The notes under the pieces are model-generated. The model was not told where the DNA came from. It saw nothing but the letters and a program-made list of their open reading frames with translations, and ran no database searches. Shown piece by piece: positions 55,542-64,000 of a stretch of 64,000 bases of DNA. The position numbers and the translations under genes were made by a program. This stretch comes from Salinimonas lutimaris (GTDB lineage Bacteria > Pseudomonadota > Gammaproteobacteria > Enterobacterales > Alteromonadaceae), in the NCBI RefSeq assembly GCF_005222225.1, contig NZ_CP036536.1:3992001-4056000 (forward strand), in the 5' to 3' direction. Each line of letters opens with the position of its first letter. Position 1 is the first letter of the stretch.

Positions 55542-55574
55542 ATGCAGCAACTGATGGCGAGCAAAGGACGATTT

Positions 55575-55784
55575 ATGCTGATTAAAGTGATTCTGGTAGC
55601 GCTGTTGATATACATGATTATCAACCTCTTTCTGGCCATGCGGGTGATGCTGCAAAACAGCAGTGATGGCAAGCCCATGAGCAAGTACATCGGCCGCAGA
55701 GTGCTCACCTCGGTGTGTATCGTGGTGATCATCCTGCTGGCACTGGCTTTTGGGCTTATCCATCCGAACCCCCGTCCTTATTAA
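55575..55784 (+). CDS. DUF2909 twin-helix membrane protein
   Basis: 69 residues from the ATG at 55575; a frame to 55371 extends into antisense of SURF1. Two membrane segments (about 2-22 and 46-64) flank a Lys/Arg-rich loop, matching DUF2909. It reads rightward inside a leftward oxidase operon, 33 bases from the SURF1 start and 9 bases from the coxC stop. The family occurs in this position in marine Gammaproteobacteria; function unknown. Confidence 0.78.
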   Translation: MLIKVILVALLIYMIINLFLAMRVMLQNSSDGKPMSKYIGRRVLTSVCIVVIILLALAFGLIHPNPRPY

Positions 55785-55793
55785 TCTGCCGGA

Positions 55794-56672
55794 CTATAAG
55801 ATATAAACAAAGACAAACAGCATCACCCACACCACATCAACAAAATGCCAGTACCAACTACCGGCCTGAAAAGCGAAGTGATTGTGCGGGGTAAAATGGC
55901 CTTTGAGCACCCGGAAGAACAACACCATCAAAATAATCGTCCCCAGCGTGACATGCATGCCGTGAAAACCCGTTAACAGAAAAAAGGTGTTGCCATAAAT
56001 GCCGGATTGCAGGGTGAGCCCCAGATCGTTGTAAGCATGAATGTACTCTTCCACCTGCAATGTCAAAAAGACGCAACCCAGAACAATGGTCAGGCCCAGC
56101 ATCCATGCCAGTTGCTTACGTTTGCCTTGCTCCAGTCCGACATGGGCAAAATGCAAGGTAACGGATGAGACCAGCAGAATAATGGTGTTGATGGTTGGCA
56201 ACCCGGCCGGTCCCATTTGCTGTGTGGTGGTACCGCCAGGTGTGGTGAGAAGTGGCCACACGGCTTCAAAGCCGGGCCACAACACTTCATTGGTCATCGC
56301 GTTATTAGATGCCCCGCCCAGCCAAGGAATCGCAATGGTGCGGGCATAAAACAGCGCGCCAAAAAAAGCCGCAAAGAACATCACTTCGGAAAAGATGAAC
56401 CACGCCATGCCCTGGCGGTAGGAACGCCCTAGCTGGGCACTGTACAAACCAGACATAGACTCATCTATCTGATTTTTAAACCAGCCAAACAGCATCACCA
56501 GCAAGGCCAGCAGACCGGCCAGCAGGATGGGTTTGCCATACCCGTCGACTGACTTGGTCGACTCAATGACCACATTGGCTGCCCCAACCGCAATTAAAAA
56601 CAGCGCGACCGCCCCGACAATGGGCCAGGGACTTTGTGCCGGTACATAATACTTCTCGTAAGACTGTTGCAT
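55794..56672 (-). CDS. coxC: cytochrome c oxidase subunit III
   Basis: 292 residues from the ATG at 56672, with GGAG about 8 bases upstream; the GTG at 56684 is less likely. Seven membrane segments are seen; FTGFHGMHVTLGTI is a signature. It stabilises the catalytic core. Between cox11 and the DUF2909/SURF1 block. Confidence 0.94.
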   Translation of the reverse strand: MQQSYEKYYVPAQSPWPIVGAVALFLIAVGAANVVIESTKSVDGYGKPILLAGLLALLVMLFGWFKNQIDESMSGLYSAQLGRSYRQGMAWFIFSEVMFFAAFFGALFYARTIAIPWLGGASNNAMTNEVLWPGFEAVWPLLTTPGGTTTQQMGPAGLPTINTIILLVSSVTLHFAHVGLEQGKRKQLAWMLGLTIVLGCVFLTLQVEEYIHAYNDLGLTLQSGIYGNTFFLLTGFHGMHVTLGTIILMVLFFRVLKGHFTPHNHFAFQAGSWYWHFVDVVWVMLFVFVYIL

Positions 56673-56690
56673 GGGTTTCTCCACTTCACC

Positions 56691-57275
56691 TTACTCGGTT
56701 GACGCATCACTGCGCAGATAGGGGTTGTCCTGCTGATTGAGCTGGCCGGCGCGCCGGGTCACATCAAACAGCGTGTACTGAACGGTAAAATAGGTAATCT
56801 CTTCAGGCAGCTGAGGGTCGACATAAAATGACATCGGCATAACGGCCTGCTCACCGGCGCCAAGTGGCTGCTGATTAAAGCAAAAACATTCGGTTTTATT
56901 TAAATACAGGGCTGCCTGACCCGGTGATACCGATGGAATTGCCTGTGCGATGTAATCTGAAGACATCGGGTTACGAACAAAAAACTCGACGGTATTTACC
57001 TCCCCCGGATGCACCTTAATACGCTGGGTTTGGGCCCTGAACTCCCAGGGCATACCAGTATGTGTGCGGGTAACAAACTCAACCGTCACCCTACGAGAGG
57101 TATCGACTTCCACCGCGCTGTAAATCGCAGCTTCATTGGCGGTTTTTCCGTTGATTCCGGTGATATCACAGAACACGTCATACAGGGGCACCAGCGCAAA
57201 CCCAAAGCCGAACATTCCCAGTACAATCACCACCAGGCGAATGACCAGATTCCGGTTTGCTGCGGCGCGGCTCAT
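56691..57275 (-). CDS. ctaG: cytochrome oxidase assembly protein Cox11
   Basis: 194 residues. A membrane segment at about 10-30 is followed by the Cox11 domain with copper Cys in TECFCFNQQPL (C130 and C132) and C36 near the membrane. It loads copper at the CuB site of subunit I. The gap from coxA is 2 bases. Confidence 0.94.
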   Translation of the reverse strand: MSRAAANRNLVIRLVVIVLGMFGFGFALVPLYDVFCDITGINGKTANEAAIYSAVEVDTSRRVTVEFVTRTHTGMPWEFRAQTQRIKVHPGEVNTVEFFVRNPMSSDYIAQAIPSVSPGQAALYLNKTECFCFNQQPLGAGEQAVMPMSFYVDPQLPEEITYFTVQYTLFDVTRRAGQLNQQDNPYLRSDASTE

Positions 57276-57277
57276 GA

Positions 57278-58891
57278 CTATTTCACCACCGGTGGTGTTT
57301 CAAATGAATGATAAGGTGCCGGTGATGGAATTTCCCATTCCAGCCCTTCTGCTCCATCCCACACCTGGCTGGTGACAGGCTCACCCTGCTTGCGACATGC
57401 CTGAATCATCACAACCAGAAATATCAGCTGAGACAGGCCAAAGGCAAATCCGCCAATACTTATCCACTGGTTAAAGTCGGCAAATTGCAGCGCATAATCC
57501 GGAATGCGCCGGGGCATTCCCGCCAGGCCGACAAAGTGCATGGGGAAAAACAGAACATTGACGGAGATCAGTGAACACCAGAAGTGCCATTTGGCCAGGG
57601 TGATGTTAAACATGCGCCCGGTCCATTTTGGTAGCCAGTAATAGACGGCGGCCATAATGGAGAACACCGCACCGGTCACCAGCACATAATGAAAGTGAGC
57701 CACCACAAAATAGGTATCATGATACTGAAAATCGACCGGTGTAATGGCCAGCATCAGGCCTGACAGCCCACCAATGGTAAACAGAACAATAAAGGCCAGC
57801 GCAAACATCATCGGAATTTCAAAGGTCATCGAGCCGCGCCACATAGTGGCCACCCAGTTAAAGACTTTCACGCCGGTGGGCACTGATATCAGCATGGTGG
57901 CAAACATGAAAAACATTTCCATGTATACCGGCATACCGGTGGTAAACATATGGTGCGCCCACACCACAAAAGACAGCAGTGCAATAGAGGCGGTGGCATA
58001 AACCATTGAGGCATAACCAAACAGAGGCTTACGGGCAAACGTCGGTACAATCTGGGAGATAATGCCAAAGGCCGGCAAAATCATGATGTACACTTCCGGG
58101 TGGCCGAAAAACCAGAAAATATGCTGAAACATCACCGGATCCCCACCGCCGGCTGCATCAAAGAAACTAGTGCCAAAAAACTTGTCGGTTAAAACCATGG
58201 TGACAGCCCCGGCCAGCACCGGCATAACAGCGATTAGCAAAAAGGCGGTGATCAGCCAGGTCCACACAAACAGCGGCATTTTCATCCAGGTCATACCCGG
58301 CGCTCGCATGTTGAAAATTGTCACGATCACGTTAATCGCCCCCATGATCGAGGAGATCCCCATAATGTGCACAGAGAAGACAAACAACGCCGTACTGTCA
58401 CTGCTGTAGGTCGTAGACAGCGGCGCGTAGAAAGTCCAGCCGAATGCCGGGCCACCGCCTTCGGTAAACAGAGATGCCAGCAATATGGCAAAGGCAAAGG
58501 GCAGGATCCAGAAACTCCAGTTATTCATCCGCGGCAGCGCCATATCCGGCGCCCCGATCATCATCGGGATCAGCCAGTTTGCCAACCCGGTGAAAGCCGG
58601 CATCACTGCCCCAAATACCATGATCAGTCCATGCACGGTCGTCATCTGGTTAAAAAAGTCCGGCTCTACAATCTGTAACCCTGGCTGAAATAATTCAGCT
58701 CGGATAACCATGGCCATAGCGCCGCCGGTTAAAAACATAATAAAGGCAAACCACAGGTACAGGGTGCCGATATCTTTATGGTTGGTGGTCAGAAGCCAGC
58801 GGGTAATTCCTTTTGGAATATGATGGTCATGGTGATCATGATCGTCTGCGACGCTGGCATCATGAGCGGATGCGGATGTAACCTTTGACAT
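57278..58891 (-). CDS. coxA: cytochrome c oxidase subunit I
   Basis: 537 residues with twelve membrane segments. The catalytic region includes [17 protein letters not shown] with the CuB His and Tyr pair, [10 protein letters not shown], and the heme ligands near VAHFHYVL. A His-rich N-terminus ([13 protein letters not shown]) may bind metal. It reduces O2 and pumps protons. Confidence 0.96.
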   Translation of the reverse strand: MSKVTSASAHDASVADDHDHHDHHIPKGITRWLLTTNHKDIGTLYLWFAFIMFLTGGAMAMVIRAELFQPGLQIVEPDFFNQMTTVHGLIMVFGAVMPAFTGLANWLIPMMIGAPDMALPRMNNWSFWILPFAFAILLASLFTEGGGPAFGWTFYAPLSTTYSSDSTALFVFSVHIMGISSIMGAINVIVTIFNMRAPGMTWMKMPLFVWTWLITAFLLIAVMPVLAGAVTMVLTDKFFGTSFFDAAGGGDPVMFQHIFWFFGHPEVYIMILPAFGIISQIVPTFARKPLFGYASMVYATASIALLSFVVWAHHMFTTGMPVYMEMFFMFATMLISVPTGVKVFNWVATMWRGSMTFEIPMMFALAFIVLFTIGGLSGLMLAITPVDFQYHDTYFVVAHFHYVLVTGAVFSIMAAVYYWLPKWTGRMFNITLAKWHFWCSLISVNVLFFPMHFVGLAGMPRRIPDYALQFADFNQWISIGGFAFGLSQLIFLVVMIQACRKQGEPVTSQVWDGAEGLEWEIPSPAPYHSFETPPVVK

Positions 58892-58899
58892 GATGCCTC

Positions 58900-60060
58900 C
58901 TATTGCCCGTTCATAAAGGCGTTTATGTCCTTGGGCTGGACACTTTCGCCGGTGTTATTACCCCAGGCATTGCGCTCATAGGTGATGACCGCAGCCAGCT
59001 CTTTAAGTGACAGCATTTTGCCAAATGCCTGCATGGCGGTGCCGGTTTTGCCATTGACCACAATGTCGATATGCCCCTGCATATCCTCAAGCGCAATCTT
59101 GCTGCCTTTAAGTGCCGGAAACGCGCCTTTCAGCCCTTCCCCGTTTGGCATATGACAGGCCGCACAGGCAGAGCCATAGACTTTTTCACCTATACTCATC
59201 AGCTCATCCATGCTCATATTCATGGCCAATAAACGTTGTTCTTCTTCTTTTTCACGCTGAATACGCGCTTCCTGCTCGCTCATCCACTTATCGTATTCGG
59301 CCGGTGTTTTGGCAATCACCACAATCGGCATAAAGCCATGGTCTTTACCACACAGTTCAGCGCACTGACCACGATACAGGCCCGGCTCGTCAACTTTGGT
59401 CCAGGCTTCATTGATAAAGCCCGGGTTAGCATCTTTTTTCACCGCAAAATCCGGCACCCACCACGAATGGATGACATCATCAGAGGTGATCAGGAAGCGG
59501 ACTTTTTTGTCAGTCGGAATCACCAGGGGACGATCCACTTCCAGCAGATAGTTTTCACTTTTAGTAAATTTGTTCGCGATTTGTTCGCGCTGTGTGGCCA
59601 GCAAAGAGTAGAAAGACACATCAGAGTCCATGTATTTGTAATGCCATTTCCACTGAGACCCGGTCACCAGTACAGTCATATCAGGTTCAGTGGTATCTTC
59701 CATGGCAATCAGGGTGCGCGCCGCGGGCACCGCCATAAAAATAAGGATTAAAAAAGGCACGACGGTCCAGGCAATTTCCACTTTGACATTTTCGTGGAAC
59801 TTGGCCGCCACAGCACCGCGGGAACGGCGATGAAAGTACATCGATATGAACATGACGCCGAATACCAGTACGGCAATCACAACACAGATAATAAACATCA
59901 GCATGTGCAGGTCGTAAACCTGACCACTGATTTCTGTCACTCCCTGACGCAAATTGAGCGACGATGCCTGCTCAGCCTGCCCGGACGTCTGCGCAGCGCA
60001 AACTGACCAGGGTACGACTAACCCTAAAACCATCATTACGACATTTGTGAGTCTTTTCAC
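58900..60060 (-). CDS. coxB: cytochrome c oxidase subunit II fused to cytochrome c
   Basis: 386 residues from GTG, with GGAGGT upstream. A signal peptide leads to two membrane segments (about 52-75 and 97-116), the CuA site (H198, C233, E235, C237, H241 and M244), then a charged linker and a C-terminal cytochrome c domain whose heme site is C299, C302 and H303. The covalent cytochrome makes this a caa3-type oxidase. It opens the leftward cox operon. Confidence 0.96.
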   Translation of the reverse strand: MKRLTNVVMMVLGLVVPWSVCAAQTSGQAEQASSLNLRQGVTEISGQVYDLHMLMFIICVVIAVLVFGVMFISMYFHRRSRGAVAAKFHENVKVEIAWTVVPFLILIFMAVPAARTLIAMEDTTEPDMTVLVTGSQWKWHYKYMDSDVSFYSLLATQREQIANKFTKSENYLLEVDRPLVIPTDKKVRFLITSDDVIHSWWVPDFAVKKDANPGFINEAWTKVDEPGLYRGQCAELCGKDHGFMPIVVIAKTPAEYDKWMSEQEARIQREKEEEQRLLAMNMSMDELMSIGEKVYGSACAACHMPNGEGLKGAFPALKGSKIALEDMQGHIDIVVNGKTGTAMQAFGKMLSLKELAAVITYERNAWGNNTGESVQPKDINAFMNGQ

Positions 60061-60146
60061 TCAACACCTCCGTGATGGATAAGACATGGAAGCCTGCAAG
60101 TCGACCATGAACCCAAATTGTTATTCAGTGCTATGGTTATTTTTGT

Positions 60147-60173
60147 TTTATATTGTTGTTATGTTTATGTTAA
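60147..60173 (-). promoter_or_regulatory. putative cox operon promoter
   Basis: On the minus strand TTAACA (60173-60168) and TATAAA (60152-60147) each match 5 of 6 bases, but the spacer is only 15. It lies about 87 bases before the coxB start. Confidence 0.3.
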
Positions 60174-60283
60174 TTACAGTCTAAGAATTAACCATTTTTA
60201 ACGTGGCGTAAAGTGTTTTTCGCCAAAAGCGTGTAATTATTAATCGACAGGGACAGGTTTCAGCAGGGTAAATACAGGAAATA

Positions 60284-60379
60284 AAAGGAGGTAATATAGG
60301 AGGTATGAAAAGATTAAATTTGCCGGGAGGCAGGAAAACAAAACAGCATAGAATGGAGGCTACCGGTGGGCACCGGTAG
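60284..60379 (+). other. purine-rich segment with tandem ribosome sites and a micro-ORF
   Basis: AAGGAGGT (60285-60292) and AGGAGGT (60298-60304) are perfect Shine-Dalgarno sequences 13 bases apart. An ATG at 60305 opens 24 codons (MKRLNLPGGRKTKQHR then MEATGGHR) ending in TAG inside the hairpin at 60358-60381. The second site is too close to the ATG and the first is a little far, so translation is uncertain. Read on the minus strand, this is the lexA 3' region and contains two anti-Shine-Dalgarno ACCTCCT copies. Confidence 0.35.
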
Positions 60380-60381
60380 CC
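60358..60381. repeat. near-perfect palindromic hairpin after lexA
   Basis: GGCTACCGGT / ACCGGTAGCC, 10 bp with a 4-base loop. It is 10 bases past the lexA stop, but no T-run follows on either strand, so it is not a classical terminator. Confidence 0.75.
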
Positions 60382-60390
60382 AGAAAGTGG

Positions 60391-61020
60391 TTACATCCAG
60401 TCAGCGTTACGAATTACACCCACTGCCAGCCCTTCAATGGAAAAAGGCTGCGAGGCCAGGTCAACCTTAATAGGTTCAAACTCATCATTTTCTGCATGCA
60501 GCAGTACCTGATGGCCTTTTTTCTCAAAGCGTTTCACCGTAACATCTTCATCTACCCGGGCCACTACAACCTGCCCGTTACGAATGTCGGTAGTGCGATG
60601 CACAGCCAGCAAATCGCCATCCAGAATACCGATGTCTTTCATGCTCATACCACTGACACGCAGCAGAAAATCGGCATGTGGGCGGAATAAAGCCGGGTCG
60701 ACCTGGTAATGGCTTTCAATATGTTCCTGCGCCAGAATCGGCTCGCCGGCTGCCACCCGTCCAATCAGCGGCAAGCCCTGCTCTTCATTGGCAGCATCGT
60801 CTTCTAAGGGGGCGACCAACCGGATGCCCCGGGACGTACCCGGCAGGATTTCAATGACATTTTTACGGGCCAGTGCTTTTAAATGCTCTTCTGCAGCATT
60901 TGCAGACTTAAAGCCCAGACGCTGTGCTATCTCGGCGCGAGTAGGAGGCATACCAGTCTCCCGCATATTCTTTTTGATAAGCTCTAGCACTTCAGTTTGA
61001 CGTTGAGTAAGTGGACGCAT
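60391..61020 (-). CDS. lexA: SOS repressor LexA
   Basis: 209 residues. The winged helix (about 1-65) has [20 protein letters not shown], the self-cleavage bond is A91-G92 in RVAAGEP and the catalytic pair is S126 and K163 in VSGMSM and VTVKRF. RecA filaments on single-stranded DNA trigger its cleavage, releasing SOS genes. Two LexA boxes lie just upstream, so it represses itself. dinF is not downstream. Confidence 0.97.
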   Translation of the reverse strand: MRPLTQRQTEVLELIKKNMRETGMPPTRAEIAQRLGFKSANAAEEHLKALARKNVIEILPGTSRGIRLVAPLEDDAANEEQGLPLIGRVAAGEPILAQEHIESHYQVDPALFRPHADFLLRVSGMSMKDIGILDGDLLAVHRTTDIRNGQVVVARVDEDVTVKRFEKKGHQVLLHAENDEFEPIKVDLASQPFSIEGLAVGVIRNADWM

Positions 61021-61027
61021 AAACAGC

Positions 61028-61043
61028 CTGGGTTTTCATACAG
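61028..61043 (-). promoter_or_regulatory. LexA box 2
   Basis: On the minus strand CTGTATGAAAACCCAG, the weaker copy (CTGT-N8-CCAG), matching the second operator of E. coli lexA in its end. It lies 7 bases before the start codon. Confidence 0.85.
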
Positions 61044-61047
61044 TTAA

Positions 61048-61063
61048 CTGTGAGTATATACAG
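61048..61063 (-). promoter_or_regulatory. LexA box 1
   Basis: On the minus strand CTGTATATACTCACAG, a perfect CTGT-N8-ACAG operator identical to E. coli lexA box 1. The two boxes start 20 bases apart, one less than the 21 of E. coli. Confidence 0.95.
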
Positions 61064-61135
61064 CTATTAATAAATCGCAACCGGCAAATCACTACCCGCC
61101 CAATTTTTTAACGCTTTATACCCAGGCCGGAGCTG

Positions 61136-62167
61136 TTACAGCGTGGCGAAGTAGCCGCGAATCGTCTCCATCGAGTCATGTCGGGCCAGTGCCAGCGACA
61201 AAATTATTTTGGCTTTTTGCGGATTATAAAAGCCCGATCCAATCGCCTCATCGTTGGCTGTTACGTAGCCAGCATCAATTCGGCTGGCGATAACCACCGG
61301 GATCCCCCTGGCCATTGCCTCCTTCACAGCAGGTTTGATCCGACCCGGGATCGAGCCGTTGCCCGTTCCGGCGATCACAATTCCTTTCGCGCCATTTTTG
61401 ATCGCAGCGCGGATCAGGGTGTCATCCTGATCCTGATAACTGTATAAAATAGACACGTCAGGCAGGGACTCTACCTCACTGATGTCGAAATGCGGCTTAT
61501 TTACCGGTTGCGTCGGGGCGTAATAAAAATAGGGCTGACCGTTAATGAATCCCCCCAGATACCCGGCTTCCGGTGACTGAAAGGCTTCCACTGCGTGGGT
61601 GTCGGTTTTGGTCACAAACATCGCCGGACTGATACGATCGTTCATCACCACCATCGCCCCGCGATGCCGGGCGCTATCTGAAGCAGCCAGCTTTACTGCA
61701 TCGTACAGGTTCATTGCCCCGTCAGCGCTGATCGCGGTGGCCGGACGCATCGCCCCGACAATTACCACAGGCTTAGGGCTGCGGGTAGTCAGATCCAGAA
61801 AAAATGCGGTTTCTTCCAGCGTATCCGTGCCGTGAGTGACCACCACGCCACTGGTATCAGGCTTGGCCAGGTCAGCATGGATAGTTTTAGCCAGCTTGAG
61901 TAACAAGGTCCGATCAACATCTGATGATTCAAGATTGGCCACCTGCCGGCCCGACACATCTGCAAATGATTTGAGTTCTGGCACCGCATCAATCAGGGTT
62001 TGCACTCCAAGTGAGCCCGACACATAACCGGTGCTATCCAGATTCGAGGATGCCGCACCGGCAATCGTACCGCCCATGGCATAAATGGTCACTTGAGGGC
62101 GCTCAGCAGCACCGCAGAAAAAACAGAAGAACAGCAATAATGTTGCCAGCAGAGCAGAATTTTTCAT
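61136..62167 (-). CDS. ansB: type II L-asparaginase, exported
   Basis: 343 residues. A signal peptide (about 1-21, ending GAA) leads to a periplasmic enzyme. The nucleophile Thr is T34 in MGGTIAG, and the second triad motif is THGTDTLEE (111-119), with the Lys of the usual triad replaced near VGAMRPATAIS as in normal family members. Hydrolyses asparagine to aspartate and ammonia. AAGGAATG precedes the ATG. I see no clear terminator. Its gene is alone between lexA and a divergent gene. Confidence 0.93.
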   Translation of the reverse strand: MKNSALLATLLLFFCFFCGAAERPQVTIYAMGGTIAGAASSNLDSTGYVSGSLGVQTLIDAVPELKSFADVSGRQVANLESSDVDRTLLLKLAKTIHADLAKPDTSGVVVTHGTDTLEETAFFLDLTTRSPKPVVIVGAMRPATAISADGAMNLYDAVKLAASDSARHRGAMVVMNDRISPAMFVTKTDTHAVEAFQSPEAGYLGGFINGQPYFYYAPTQPVNKPHFDISEVESLPDVSILYSYQDQDDTLIRAAIKNGAKGIVIAGTGNGSIPGRIKPAVKEAMARGIPVVIASRIDAGYVTANDEAIGSGFYNPQKAKIILSLALARHDSMETIRGYFATL

Positions 62168-62375
62168 TTACATTCCTTTATAAAACCCAAAATACACACT
62201 GATCCGCCTATGTCATACCACTGCGTATCATAGCCGGACAGGTCAGGTGTTATATCATTGCCAGATGTTCAGGCTGGTCAGATTACATGACCGATCAGGC
62301 ACAATTACTGGTCATCACGGGGCATGAGCCTGTGATATGCTGCAATGTGTTATGGGTCATTATTAAGCGGAGCGC
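62168..62375. other. divergent intergenic region between ansB and an unknown gene
   Basis: 208 bases. ATGACC (62287-62292) and GGTCAT (62310-62315) form a 6-bp dyad that may be an operator. No clear CRP or FNR site is seen. Confidence 0.35.
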
Positions 62376-63056
62376 ATGAGGCTTTTTCTTTTTTCTGTTG
62401 TTCTGACAAGCATTTTCAGCAGCCAGGCTGTAGCTATCAGTGCCGGTGAGTACGATTACCTGACGCCTGAGCAGTGTGCCACCGCCGGCCTTGTTGAAGA
62501 TAAGCAAACCGGTGCTGTTATGCTGGAGATTGTGCCATCGGGAATTAGCGACTATCGGCTGAAAATCAGTACCCGCGAGCTTGGCGAGTATACCTCGGGC
62601 GGCCAGACATTACTGAGTCAGCTGGAAGATGAACAGATTTATACTGTCAGTCAGAGTCAGGCAAATCCCGGCGCGTCACAACACCATTTTTTATTACAAC
62701 GGCAGCGACTGACTTTTCAGCAGCTGGTCGGCACCCTGAAGCTGTTTTCACAAAATCAGAATGATAAAGGCAATTATTACACCTCGCTGCTGAAAATTGC
62801 TGATGACCAGGCGCAGTTTAAAGCCGTCACTAACGTCAGACTATTTGAAACCGGTGTAGCGGGCAGGGTACTGCTTACCCGCTATCAGTCAGACTACTTT
62901 TTACTTGATGAAACCGGTCGGCCTGTATCAGAACCTACCATATCGGTCGATCATATTGACGGATTGAGCGTCGGGCTCGACCAACCGGCCAGATCGAAGA
63001 TGTTTGCGCATACCGGGCTGTGCTTACAGCGCTATGATCCATTCGGTGCACGTTAA
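62376..63056 (+). CDS. exported protein of unknown function
   Basis: 226 residues. A signal peptide (about 1-20, ending QAVA) and two Cys (C34 and C217) that may pair after export are the only features I recognise. The rest alternates short strands and helices without a known motif. It precedes a GNAT gene by 15 bases and may share its transcript. Not assigned to a family. Confidence 0.7.
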   Translation: MRLFLFSVVLTSIFSSQAVAISAGEYDYLTPEQCATAGLVEDKQTGAVMLEIVPSGISDYRLKISTRELGEYTSGGQTLLSQLEDEQIYTVSQSQANPGASQHHFLLQRQRLTFQQLVGTLKLFSQNQNDKGNYYTSLLKIADDQAQFKAVTNVRLFETGVAGRVLLTRYQSDYFLLDETGRPVSEPTISVDHIDGLSVGLDQPARSKMFAHTGLCLQRYDPFGAR

Positions 63057-63071
63057 TCTAAAGGAGCAGCC

Positions 63072-63551
63072 ATGCCTGTGACTTATCGCCGGGCCCGGGG
63101 CGCGGATTTACCGGTGCTGGACCAGTTTCAGCGCGCCATTATCAAGGCCGAGCAAGTGTTTATTCCCCGCCGTATTGATGAAGACTACCGGTACTACGAC
63201 CTGGCGCCGATGCTGGATGCACCTGACATCTGCGTGGCGGTGGCAGAGGTAAACGGTGATCTGGTGGGGTCGGGCTATGCCAAAAAGGTTCGCTCAAAAC
63301 CTTACCTGCAACACCGCTTTCATGCTTATGTGGGGTTTATGTACACCGCCGAACATTGTCGCGGGCAGGGCGTGGCCCGCGGTATGCTGACCTACTTGGG
63401 TGACTGGGCCCGTAATCAAGGGCTTGATGAACTGCGTCTGGATGTATTTGCTGACAACCAGCGGGCGATACGGGCCTATGCAACCGCAGGCTTTAGGGCC
63501 AATACTCTGGAGATGCGCATGGCGCTGGATGACAGCGCCGATGAATGCTAG
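63072..63551 (+). CDS. GNAT family N-acetyltransferase
   Basis: 159 residues. Motif A (acetyl-CoA) is at MYTAEHCRGQGVARGMLTYL, then LDVFADNQRAIRAYATAGF, the family's motif B. A second gene in a possible operon with the exported protein; AAGGAG is 7 bases before the ATG. Substrate unknown. The stop overlaps that of the convergent membrane protein by 4 bases. Confidence 0.87.
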   Translation: MPVTYRRARGADLPVLDQFQRAIIKAEQVFIPRRIDEDYRYYDLAPMLDAPDICVAVAEVNGDLVGSGYAKKVRSKPYLQHRFHAYVGFMYTAEHCRGQGVARGMLTYLGDWARNQGLDELRLDVFADNQRAIRAYATAGFRANTLEMRMALDDSADEC

Positions 63552-64000
63552 AAATATTTGACCAGCGGGTGATGGCTTTGATGCTTGAACCGGGCAAAGG
63601 CCCGGGTTGGGACAAACAAGGCCACGGCGAGTAGCGCAGCACACAACCACACCTGCCATACAGCATCAAAAGCATATAAATCGCCATAATTAGGCCCGAC
63701 GATGGCCAGTACAAGGCGATACCCCACCAGCAGCAGTGTCAGATGGACAACGTAAAAAAACATCGGTGCAGAGCCATACAGTTCGATCTTCTGACTGAAC
63801 CGGTTGTTAGTATGTTCCAGCGCAACGAGAACCAGAAATGCGCCTCCTAACGTCAGCAGAATAAAGTCCAGTGACGGCGGATACTTGGTGTAATTCACAA
63901 AGGACATCAGGGTTTTCATCACGCTATCGTGTACGATAAAAGGTAGCGTCTCACCATACAGATTGGTCGTGCGCAGCACGATCAGTAACACCCACATACT
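63548..64000 (-). CDS. DUF1624/heparan-acetyltransferase-like membrane protein, C-terminal part
   Basis: At least 150 residues, running off the window end. Three or four membrane segments are visible, with the family's YTKYPPSLDFILLTLG motif and GSAPMFFYVVHLTLLL. This matches the C-terminal part of DUF1624-type acyltransferase-like proteins. The N-terminus is outside the window. The reaction is unproven in bacteria. Confidence 0.78.
   Translation of the reverse strand, partial: SMWVLLIVLRTTNLYGETLPFIVHDSVMKTLMSFVNYTKYPPSLDFILLTLGGAFLVLVALEHTNNRFSQKIELYGSAPMFFYVVHLTLLLVGYRLVLAIVGPNYGDLYAFDAVWQVWLCAALLAVALFVPTRAFARFKHQSHHPLVKYF

Larger units (their letters stand above)
60061..60390. other. 330-base gap between coxB and lexA
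   Basis: The left part (60120-60180) is AT-rich and should hold the cox promoter. The right part is purine-rich on the plus strand with two perfect Shine-Dalgarno sequences, a possible 24-codon ORF and a strong hairpin; these are listed separately. Confidence 0.5.

Noticed and set aside
55542-55763. N-terminal extension of SURF1
   Set aside because: His/Gln-rich translation is antisense of the DUF2909 gene and does not match SURF1.
1-64000. CRISPR array, tRNA, rRNA, prophage, integron or defence island
   Set aside because: No regular repeat-spacer pattern, no tRNA cloverleaf with CCA end, and no integrase, toxin-antitoxin or restriction gene was seen on either strand.

Overview
The window reads as chromosome from a marine gammaproteobacterium of the order Alteromonadales, most likely Alteromonadaceae. 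This rests on protein families and gene order: a nudE-cysQ / gspC-N / hslR-hslO neighbourhood shared with Vibrio and Alteromonas, a yheSTUV cluster with a TIGR02444 protein, slyX next to fkpA, bioH-gntX-nfuA, and a caa3-type oxidase operon with DUF2909. I saw no rRNA, tRNA, CRISPR array, integrase or intact insertion sequence. Nearly all of it is core genome.

Layout. 1-6042: small enzymes for reactive carbonyls and electrophiles (an exported DJ-1/PfpI protein, a YqhD-type aldehyde reductase, an Old Yellow Enzyme, a glyoxalase-fold protein) interleaved with three LysR regulators, one cut by the window edge. 6050-6184: a likely small RNA on the minus strand. 6297-9566: nudE-cysQ-yceI facing yrfG-yjjX. 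9775-12427: a succinate-semialdehyde-type dehydrogenase and the chromate transporter chrA. 12604-24104: a complete twelve-gene type II secretion operon, gspC to gspN, read leftward. 24161-25500: hslR-hslO. 25571-28491: a glucan-biosynthesis periplasmic protein, a small outer-membrane beta-barrel and an RlpA-like lipoprotein. 28488-32516: yheU, yheT, a TIGR02444 protein, the ABC-F protein yheS and divergent yheV. 32692-39781: a DUF748 protein, a periplasmic binding-like protein, a degenerate REP-associated transposase, slyX, a WD40 lipoprotein, fkpA, greB, arfB and a degenerate Hpt protein. 39926-44319: tex, a metalloprotease-like/flagellar-rod-like pair, and bioH. 44378-51701: gntX, an M14 peptidase, nfuA, dinF, a polysaccharide deacetylase and a GNAT. 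51710-60060: the cytochrome oxidase operon coxB-coxA-cox11-coxC-SURF1-(Sco-like)-ctaA-ctaB-sco, with a DUF2909 gene on the opposite strand inside it. 60391-64000: lexA with two operators, an exported asparaginase, an unknown exported protein, a GNAT and a partial DUF1624-like membrane protein.

How the genes work together. The gsp genes build one secretion machine; the prepilin peptidase is not in the window. The ctaB-ctaA-Sco-Cox11-SURF1 genes mature hemes and copper centres for the CoxABC oxidase. The first 6 kb may form a stress-responsive set, each enzyme beside or facing a LysR gene.

The least-explained signals are the structured small-RNA candidate at 6050-6151, the tandem Shine-Dalgarno/anti-Shine-Dalgarno region at 60280-60307, a miniature flagellar-rod-like protein overlapping an HExxH protein, and several proteins that keep a fold but have lost key residues: a transposase with QVQ in place of HVH, an Hpt domain with Lys in place of His, and a Sco-like protein lacking the copper-binding His. 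I found no clear new multi-gene defence or mobile system.
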